Source of the DNA: Acidobacteriota bacterium
GTDB lineage: Bacteria; Acidobacteriota; Terriglobia; Terriglobales; Acidobacteriaceae
Assembly (NCBI GenBank): GCA_021778815.1
Contig: JAJYBW010000111.1
Location: forward strand, 1 to 9,397
Direction of reading: 5' to 3'
DNA: 9,397 nucleotides
Shown: piece by piece, positions 7,299-9,397 of the stretch
How positions within the stretch are numbered: position 1 is the stretch's first letter
How the letters are laid out: each line of letters starts with the position of its first letter
Notes under the pieces: model-generated
Database searches by the model: none
Told to the model about the DNA's origin: nothing
What the model saw: the letters and a program-made list of their open reading frames with translations, nothing else
Translations under genes and position numbers: made by a program

Positions 7299-8330
7299 TC
7301 AGAACAGAAGATTCTGTTTGCGCGGTGGTTCCAGGCCGAAATGCTGGTAGGCAAGGCGCGTGGCGACGCGGCCGCGCGGTGTGCGGTCAAGAAATCCGAT
7401 CTGGATCAGGAACGGTTCATAGACTTCTTCCAGCGCGTCTTCTTCTTCTGCCAAGGCGGCCGCTAACGTGTTCAGTCCTACAGGCCCGCCGTCGTATTTG
7501 TCGATGATGGTGCGCAGCAGGCGGCGATCCATCTCGTCGAATCCGTGCGCGTCCACTTCCAGCAGGCTAAGCGCGGCCATCGCGGTCTCGCGGTCGATAT
7601 GCCCACTGGCGCGAACCTGGGCATAGTCGCGAACCCGGCGCAGCAGCCGGTTGGCGATGCGGGGTGTCCCGCGGCATCGCATTGCAATTTCTGCGGCGCC
7701 ATCATCATCAATGGGCACGTTCAATACGTCTGCGGAGCGGTGCACGATGATGCGCAACTCCTCGTCGGTGTAGAACTCCAGCCGGAGCAGAATTCCAAAT
7801 CGCGCCAGTAAAGGAGACGCCAAAAGCCCCGGCCGAGTGGTTGCAGAGATGAAGGTGAACGGATGCAGATCCATCACGTGGGTGCGAGCGGCTGGTCCCT
7901 GGCCGATGATGATGTCCAATTTGTAATCTTCCAGTGCCGTGTACAGCTTCTCCTGCAAGGCTGGCTGCAGGCGATGAATCTCATCCAGAAACAGGACCTG
8001 ATGCTTCTTCAAATTTGTCAGGATCGCCGTCAGGTCCCCCTGAATCTGAATCGCGGGTCCGGAGGTTTGCTGGAAGCCGACGCCGAGTTCATTCGCAATA
8101 ATGTTCGCCAACGTGGTCTTTCCCAGTCCAGGCGGACCGGAGAGCAGCACGTGGTCCAGGGCCTCGCCGCGATTGCGTGCGGCCTCGAGCGCGATGGAGA
8201 GCTGCTCCTTGGCCTTGCGCTGCCCAATAAACTCATTGAGCCTCTGCGGACGCAGCTTCAGGTCGAGGGCAAGGTCGTCCTCGACGGGTTCGGCGGAGAC
8301 GATGCGGTCGGATGAGCGATTCAAGTCCAT
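7299..8330 (-). CDS. ruvB: Holliday junction branch migration ATPase RuvB
   Basis: This is a 343-residue RuvB, the hexameric AAA+ motor that with RuvA drives branch migration of Holliday junctions in recombinational repair. Visible motifs are Walker A GPPGLGKT (65-72), Walker B LFLDEIHR with D116 and E117, the beta-hairpin region DYKLDIIIGQGPAART (135-150), sensor 1 SATTR (162-166), an arginine-finger candidate R177 in ARFGI, sensor 2 R224 in GTPRIANR, and a C-terminal winged helix ending PRGRVATRLAYQHFGL. Length is normal. Usual forms read GATTRAG and YPAMED where this one has SATTRPG and YTALED. The ATG at 8330 gives the family-typical N-terminus; the frame stays open upstream to 8753 but is antisense to the next gene. 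No clear Shine-Dalgarno precedes the ATG. Neither ruvA nor ruvC lies next to it within the window, so it is an isolated ruvB here. Confidence 0.97.
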   Translation of the reverse strand: MDLNRSSDRIVSAEPVEDDLALDLKLRPQRLNEFIGQRKAKEQLSIALEAARNRGEALDHVLLSGPPGLGKTTLANIIANELGVGFQQTSGPAIQIQGDLTAILTNLKKHQVLFLDEIHRLQPALQEKLYTALEDYKLDIIIGQGPAARTHVMDLHPFTFISATTRPGLLASPLLARFGILLRLEFYTDEELRIIVHRSADVLNVPIDDDGAAEIAMRCRGTPRIANRLLRRVRDYAQVRASGHIDRETAMAALSLLEVDAHGFDEMDRRLLRTIIDKYDGGPVGLNTLAAALAEEEDALEEVYEPFLIQIGFLDRTPRGRVATRLAYQHFGLEPPRKQNLLF

Positions 8331-8430
8331 GCAAGCGGATGGTATCGTGACCAGCGATGGGACGCAACGTGCGAGTTGTTTCAGTAGTAGGGCCGCGAGC
8401 GAGGCATAGACACGACGAGAGCTGGAGTCT

Positions 8431-8440
8431 CTAGTAAACT
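8431..8440 (+). promoter_or_regulatory. candidate promoter/-10 or operator motif CTAGTAAACT upstream of the membrane glycosyltransferase
   Basis: CTAGTAAACT ends 13 nt before the ATG at 8454. If TAAACT is the -10, transcription would start about 6-7 nt before the ATG. That would give a nearly leaderless mRNA, which fits the absence of a Shine-Dalgarno. No -35 is evident. The identical ten bases lie upstream of the 316-residue gene (3174-3183, minus strand). Confidence 0.3.
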
Positions 8441-8453
8441 CAGCAACAGCCGC

Positions 8454-9397
8454 ATGCGCACGCCTAGATTTGAAATCCACAAACCGCAGATGTTGGCTGC
8501 TGCCATGTTGTGTGTGTTTGCGATTCAGTGTTTGTGGGTGGTTCATCGACAGTCGCTGACGCGCGAGGATTATGCGTACGCGCGCTGCGGTCGCGAGCTG
8601 TGGGAGCGGCCTTCTCCGCTGGCCGGATATCTGACGTCTTGCGGCAATATCAGCGATGGAACCTTTGCCTATCGCGTCGCTGGATTTCCGCTGACGGTGG
8701 AGCGCATTCTTCTGGGACAACCGAGCAATGTGTCGCCATGGGAGCTGCGCCATCTCGAAGGCAATATCCTTCTGTTGCTTCGACTGCCATTTATCCTTTT
8801 CGGCGTCTGGCTCGGGGGCGGAATCTGGTGGGTTTCGCGGCGTCTGTACGGCAATGCAGGCGGTTTTTTTGCGCTTACGCTCTATTGTTTTTCGCCGGAG
8901 ATGATTCGTGTTTGCGTTCGCCCAAATAATGAAATCCTTGCGGCGTGGGGATTGTACGGGGTGCTATATACGGCAGTCGGGTTGGCCCACGCGATGCAAG
9001 GCCCGCGCAGGAAATGGCGTCCGCGGATGGTCTTGCTCACCGTGGCCCTGGGACTGACAGCCACGGCGCATGTTGCGGGAGCTCTTCTGGGCTTGCTGCT
9101 GGCGCTAGGCTTCATGCTGTATCTGGCTGAAAATAAGAAGCCTCTTGTGCTTCCCGTGCTGGCGATCGCAGTTTTTGGCGGATTTTTGATTCTTGTGGCT
9201 TCGTATGCCTTCCATATGGACGGTCTAAGCTATGTTTTTGAAAGCGCGGATGCGCGCATGTGGTTCTCCTGGGCGGGCAGTCTGCGAATGATGAAGAGCG
9301 TTTCCAACGCCGGCCTGACGATTGCCTCGCTTTCCGCTGCGGCACTGTACATTCTCCATCGCCGTTCGCGGTATTTCGGGAATACGACGCCGCTGAT
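8454..9397 (+). CDS. polytopic membrane glycosyltransferase, GT-C/GT39 (PMT/ArnT-like), 3' partial
   Basis: The frame runs open from ATG 8454 to the right edge (314 complete codons), so the C-terminus is missing. It is strongly hydrophobic, with likely membrane segments near residues 13-30, 104-127, 134-148, 161-180, 191-224, 231-251 and 287-302. The first loop after segment 1 carries TREDYAYARCGRELW, where E38-D39 sit where GT-C enzymes place the acidic catalytic or metal-binding residues facing the periplasm. RRLYGNAGGFFALTLYCFSP (129-148) resembles the segment found in bacterial GT39-family proteins. Such enzymes transfer sugars from polyprenyl-phosphate donors to lipid, glycan or protein on the outer side of the inner membrane; the acceptor here cannot be told. 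No Shine-Dalgarno is visible, and two further Met codons (13 and 18) are alternatives with no better site. Divergent from ruvB. Membrane protein is certain; GT-C family is likely. Confidence 0.75.
   Translation, partial: MRTPRFEIHKPQMLAAAMLCVFAIQCLWVVHRQSLTREDYAYARCGRELWERPSPLAGYLTSCGNISDGTFAYRVAGFPLTVERILLGQPSNVSPWELRHLEGNILLLLRLPFILFGVWLGGGIWWVSRRLYGNAGGFFALTLYCFSPEMIRVCVRPNNEILAAWGLYGVLYTAVGLAHAMQGPRRKWRPRMVLLTVALGLTATAHVAGALLGLLLALGFMLYLAENKKPLVLPVLAIAVFGGFLILVASYAFHMDGLSYVFESADARMWFSWAGSLRMMKSVSNAGLTIASLSAAALYILHRRSRYFGNTTPL

Noticed and set aside
7303..7318. AACAGAA-GA-TTCTGTT palindrome at the 3' end of ruvB as an operator
   Set aside because: It falls in the conserved C-terminal codons of RuvB (Gln-Asn-Leu-Leu-Phe) and is downstream of any promoter for that gene, so codon content explains it adequately.
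8331..8753. N-terminal extension of ruvB by 141 residues on the minus strand
   Set aside because: The added sequence is Arg/Ser/Ala-rich with no resemblance to RuvB, lies antisense to the start of the glycosyltransferase gene, and the ATG at 8330 gives the normal family length.
1..9397. A defence island, biosynthetic cluster or mobile element
   Set aside because: No transposase, integrase, nuclease, toxin, reverse transcriptase, direct repeat array or tRNA was seen, and the genes alternate strands without operon structure.

Overview
The window looks like an ordinary chromosomal segment from a Gram-negative bacterium of moderately high GC. The best guess is an Acidobacteriota member of the Terriglobia/Acidobacteriaceae type. 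The basis is a secreted CBM9/DUF5916 outer-membrane protein, a serine hydrolase with a C-terminal extension, a RuvB with slightly divergent motifs, and a GT-C type membrane glycosyltransferase. This assignment comes from protein resemblance read by eye and was not tested by any search.

Layout, left to right. Bases 1-2127 (+) hold the 3' part of a large gene that joins a glycoside-hydrolase-like region to a formylglycine-generating-enzyme (FGE/SUMF1) fold. Its 5' end lies outside the window. Convergent to it, 2197-3147 (-) encodes a 316-residue protein I do not recognise. A 123-bp divergent intergenic region then leads to 3271-4701 (+), an exported class C beta-lactamase-like serine hydrolase. 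Only 6 bp beyond its stop codon, the convergent gene 4708-7140 (-) encodes a secreted CBM9-like/DUF5916 beta-barrel protein. Upstream of that gene, on the same strand, is ruvB (7299-8330, -), the Holliday-junction branch-migration motor. The 158-bp gap between them carries a hairpin and a -10-like box, so the two are probably separate transcription units. A second 123-bp divergent region separates ruvB from a polytopic membrane protein at 8454-9397 (+), probably a GT-C/GT39-type glycosyltransferase that runs off the right edge.

The genes do not form an obvious pathway. Only ruvB is housekeeping. The others suggest a cell-envelope and carbohydrate-oriented accessory set (GH-like/FGE fusion, exported hydrolase, outer-membrane sugar-binding barrel, lipid-linked sugar transferase), but strand changes after nearly every gene argue against an operon. 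There are no tRNA or rRNA genes, insertion sequences, CRISPR arrays, attachment sites or phage genes that I can see, and no gap longer than 300 bases without a gene.

I found no convincing undescribed multi-gene system. The observation most worth following is the first gene: its FGE-like domain has lost both catalytic cysteines and is fused to a putative (beta/alpha)8 glycosidase-like domain.
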